NCBI GenBank assembly: GCA_036346275.1
Contig: CM070717.1
Coordinates: 10,227,178-10,291,177 of the forward strand
Direction of reading: 5' to 3'
Length of the DNA stretch: 64,000 nt
Source: Otatea glauca
Taxonomy: Eukaryota > Streptophyta > Magnoliopsida > Poales > Poaceae
Part shown: positions 61,521-64,000 of the stretch, piece after piece
Position numbering within the stretch: position 1 is the first letter of the stretch
Layout of the letters: each line of letters starts with the position of its first letter
Translations under genes and position numbers: made by a program
The notes under the pieces: generated by a model
What the model saw: the letters and a program-made list of their open reading frames with translations, nothing else
Database searches by the model: none
What the model was told of the DNA's origin: nothing

Positions 61521-61938
61521 TTGTTGCACAAAAAGTATAAAAGTTTTGAAATATCTAGCCCATTAGCCCATGCAATAGCACGGCCGGTTGGTGACTAGTT
61601 TATCCTAATTGTACTTGAATCCGGATTGGATGGAAAGTGGGCACCGGATATTAGTTGATGGCTTCCATATTTATTGCAAAGATTAAAAGAAACAAAACTA
61701 TATGTAGCTAGAATTCATGTCAAATCAGTGGAGAAAATTGTTGCACAAAAAATACAAAAGTTTTGAAATATCTAGCCTATGCAATCGCACGGCCGGTTGG
61801 TGACTAGTTTATCCTAATATTGTACTTGAATCCGGATTGGATGGAAAGTGGCCACCGGATATTAGTTGATTGCTTCCACATTTATTGCAAAGATTAAAAG
61901 AAACAGAACTATATGTAGAATTCATGTCAAATCAGTGA
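61521..61938. repeat. Tandem duplication of about 217 bp containing a Helitron-like end
   Basis: Copy one starts at 61,521 and copy two at 61,738, both with TTGTTGCACAAAAA. They share TTTTGAAATATCTAGCC, GCACGGCCGGTTGGTGACTA, TTGAATCCGGATTGGATGGA and GCAAAGATTAAAAGAAAC. Confidence 0.88.
61566..61599 (+). mobile_element. Helitron-type 3' terminus (CTAGT)
   Basis: GCCCATGCAATAGCACGGC can fold into an imperfect hairpin and is followed at 11 bases by CTAGT and then T, the hallmark of a Helitron 3' end with its A/T insertion site. A second copy ends at 61,808. Confidence 0.6.
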
Positions 61939-61945
61939 AGAAGTA

Positions 61946-62718
61946 TCCAAGTCGGATACTAGCCTGCATGGACATGAAAAATAGTACCTGCCAAAAACAA
62001 CGAAAAACTTTGTCCGCGGCTGGTCAAATCCACGTGGCTGGAACCTGCTGACTAGAAATGTGTTCTTGAAAAAGTTAGTTAATTGTTAATTATCGTATAC
62101 ATGTAAGCAAGATGTTAAATTATGTTTTCGTGCTGTCCGGGTGAAAGCTAGCTATCTCATACGGAATAAAATAGCACTTTCAGGTATAATTTAAACAGTA
62201 CATAAATCATGACCATAAACTGATTGAGAAGCCTACCCATTAAGCACAAGTATATTACACATATATCCCTCCAATATACTAGAAAACAAAAACAATAAGA
62301 CTGTAAATAGTGCAGACATCGAAACGTACCGGTCTTCTTGAAGAGAACTGGAGATGTGAAGTAAAGCAGAGGACCCTGTCACGACGATGTAGTAGATGAG
62401 ACAGATCACGAACGGAGAGGAAGTAGATCGTGGTGATGATGTAGATGAAGCAGATTGCGAGCAGTACTCACGCCAAGTGCACCCCGGCGCAGCGGGACGG
62501 AGAAGCCTATCTGTTTCGACGCAGCAAAGAGGAAGAGAAAAACCCTAGCATTTTCGTTCTACTCTCCGATGCGGAAGCCCATGTGGTATATATATAGGAA
62601 AAGACTGCGTGATCAAAGGATGATGCGATTTCCAAAGATCAAAATCTCGTCGAGATTTCAGTTTTCGGCTGGTAGCGAGAGAATAAAACCCGGGCGAATG
62701 TGTTTCAAACATCAACCA
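61946..62718. other. Unassigned, possible LTR fragment
   Basis: No gene recognised. 62,330-62,720 has text such as GATGATGTAGATGAAGCAGA and a TATATATATAGG near 62,587 that look like LTR or leader sequence. The 97-codon frame at 62,455 lacks a family signature. Confidence 0.35.
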
Positions 62719-62720
62719 AC

Positions 62721-62795
62721 GTTAGCTCAGTTGGTATGCTGCCCGTGAGACTTGTGACTGATCGTGGGATCGAACCCCAAGTCCTCCAATTTTTT
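62721..62795 (+). repeat. tRNA-like segment, probable SINE remnant
   Basis: TTAGCTCAGTTGGTA matches a tRNA A box and GGATCGAACCCC a B box at about the right spacing, with a short T run after it. The D stem does not close and the acceptor ends do not pair, so it is not a functional tRNA gene. No clear target duplication was found. Confidence 0.5.
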
Positions 62796-63250
62796 TGACC
62801 GCGCCGAGCTCCCCTTTTTTCCCATTCCCACGTCATCCTCGCGCCAAGCTCCCCCTTTTTCCCCATTCTCCATGCTATGCTCCCCTGCCCTTGCGCCGTT
62901 CTCGCCGAGCTCCCCTCGCTCTCATGTCGTCCTCGCCGAGCTCACCCTCGCGCCATCCTCGTCATCTGATGACTCTGTGTCGTCCTCGCCGTCCTAGGCG
63001 AGTCACTGAGCTCCTCGCTGCACCAAATCTGTGCCGTCCTTACCAAATCTGTGCTGTCCTCATCGAGCTCCCCCCTTGCACCGATCTGCGCCGAGTCGAG
63101 TCTGCGCCATCCTCGCCGAGGCACCGAGCTCCCCCTCCAGCCAGATCGGCGCACTCCTCCTCCTCCACCGCGCGTAACTCCTCCGCATCTGTGCTCCTCC
63201 ATGTCCGAGTGCCCGAGCCGACTCCACGCTGAGCACTGTGTCGTTTTCTC
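62796..63250. other. GC-rich low-complexity region
   Basis: Degenerate repeats of CCTCGCCGAGCTCCCC. Long frames on both strands (62,795-63,232 plus; 62,942-63,394 minus) come from composition. Confidence 0.5.
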
Positions 63251-63864
63251 CGTCCCAGAGGTTTGAAAACTTTCTAAGAACTCGCCATTTTCCGCCGAGA
63301 TTTCGCTATTTTCCACCGAAATCTCGGAAATCTCGTTTGAATACGGACCGGATTTGAATTTTGCTATTTGAATTTTGTTTGGATTTCGTCCCAAATTTCA
63401 AAATCTCATTCGAGATTTCACCCTCCGGACGGGGAAGAGATTACAAACGAAAACGGAATTTGAAACCCTAGCGGTTTCCATATCTTGTAACCGATCACGG
63501 ATTTTTCGGAGAGCAAAAAATAAACTGCAAAAGGAGGACGCGACTGCGCAAGCTACTGGACCAGATTTTGGCGGACCATTCACGCAGGTGTCGTGCGCCC
63601 GCGCCCTTCGCCCCGGCCCGTGCCGGCGGCGGCCTTGCAGCAGCGTGTTTTCTCTTTCTCTCTCCCACATAAGCTAGTGGGATGGAGCACACTCCACTAT
63701 TTAAGTTGGTGTTGCTCCATTTCAACTAGCATGGTGGGACTAAAGAGTTTTACACCTCCTCTATGATGATGGGCCTTTGAGATTTATTTGGAATTATTCT
63801 CAAATATTCATGAGCCTAGCCCATCTAACATCTCATAGGCTATCCTATGTAACATCTTTTACTT
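63251..63864. other. Unassigned repeat-like DNA
   Basis: 63,270-63,420 has repeated CCGAGATTTCG and CCGAAATCTCGG phrases in both orientations, resembling a hAT-type subterminal region. 63,520-63,860 is LTR-like with AAGCTAGTGGGA and CATGGTGGGAC. No gene is supported. Confidence 0.35.
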
Positions 63865-63868
63865 AAGA

Positions 63869-64000
63869 GTTTGTTTGTTTCAGCTTTGGATTCTCTAAAA
63901 GCTGATTCTGGATTGTGGTTACAGATAAACTGATTCTGCAAAAGCTAGAATCCAAAAGCACATATTAAGTAGATTGTGGATTCTAGTATGTATGGGTGGG
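63869..64000. mobile_element. Probable MITE, cut by the window end
   Basis: Starts GAGTTTGTTTGTTTCAGCTT and carries GGATTCTCTAAAAGCTGATT and AAAGCTAGAATCCAAAAGCA in partly inverted order, typical of abundant grass MITEs. The other end is outside the window. Confidence 0.4.

Noticed and set aside
62721..62795. Functional tRNA gene
   Set aside because: A and B boxes exist but D stem and acceptor stem do not pair.
62764..63394. Frames of 145 and 150 codons on opposite strands
   Set aside because: Built from degenerate CCTCGCCGAGCTCC repeats; low complexity, not a gene.

Overview
This window looks like repeat-dense, intergenic nuclear DNA of a grass (Poaceae; a panicoid is my guess, not shown). 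The evidence is plant-type transposable elements throughout (Ty1/copia, Gypsy-type LTRs beginning TGTAACATCCC, CACTA, Mutator-like, Stowaway, a TRIM, a Helitron end), intron-containing genes and AT-rich spacer. Almost no ordinary host gene is present. The one recognisable host fragment is the first exon of a monoterpene-synthase-like gene at 58.86-59.06 kb. No prokaryotic operon, CRISPR array or rRNA was seen.

Layout. 1-4.95 kb: two abutting, related Gypsy-type LTR fragments. 5.44-5.85 kb: a Stowaway-like MITE with TA target duplication. 5.91-26.65 kb: a decayed Ty1/copia element on the minus strand (237-bp LTRs), split by a 13.5-kb CACTA element at 10,057-23,552. The CACTA element carries a TNP2-type transposase, a second TNPA/En-Spm-type gene and a C48 (Ulp1-like) protease remnant. 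It is itself broken by a 3.17-kb solo LTR (12,450-15,623, TSD CATAA) and a 704-bp TRIM (19,869-20,572, TSD CGAAT).

26.66-58.73 kb: a Mutator-like element (MULE) of about 8.8 kb before insertions. I define it by a 9-bp A-tract duplication and terminal inverted repeats that share GGACGTC at exactly position 18 from each end. It carries a FAR1/MuDR-type transposase gene on the plus strand and a convergent, multi-exon C48/Ulp1-like peptidase gene on the minus strand. In the peptidase gene the His, Asp and Cys triad can be read through the predicted splices. The MULE was later split by a young copia element (29,877-38,175, TSD ATTAC) and by a 15-kb LARD-like LTR element (41,371-56,292). The LARD-like element has LTRs of about 5.1-5.4 kb and an internal region that encodes only a six-zinc-knuckle protein. 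The MULE ends 39 bp before the TATA box of the terpene synthase exon.

58.7-64 kb: the terpene synthase exon, a small MULE-like MITE candidate, AT-rich DNA ending in a Helitron-type 3' terminus inside a 217-bp tandem duplication, a tRNA-like/SINE-like segment, and GC-rich low-complexity DNA. Almost all reading frames carry stops or frameshifts, so the window is mainly a nested fossil record. Insertion order from nesting: copia-1, then CACTA, then solo LTR and TRIM; separately MULE, then copia-2 and the LARD-like element. All calls are by eye from sequence; no database search was run.
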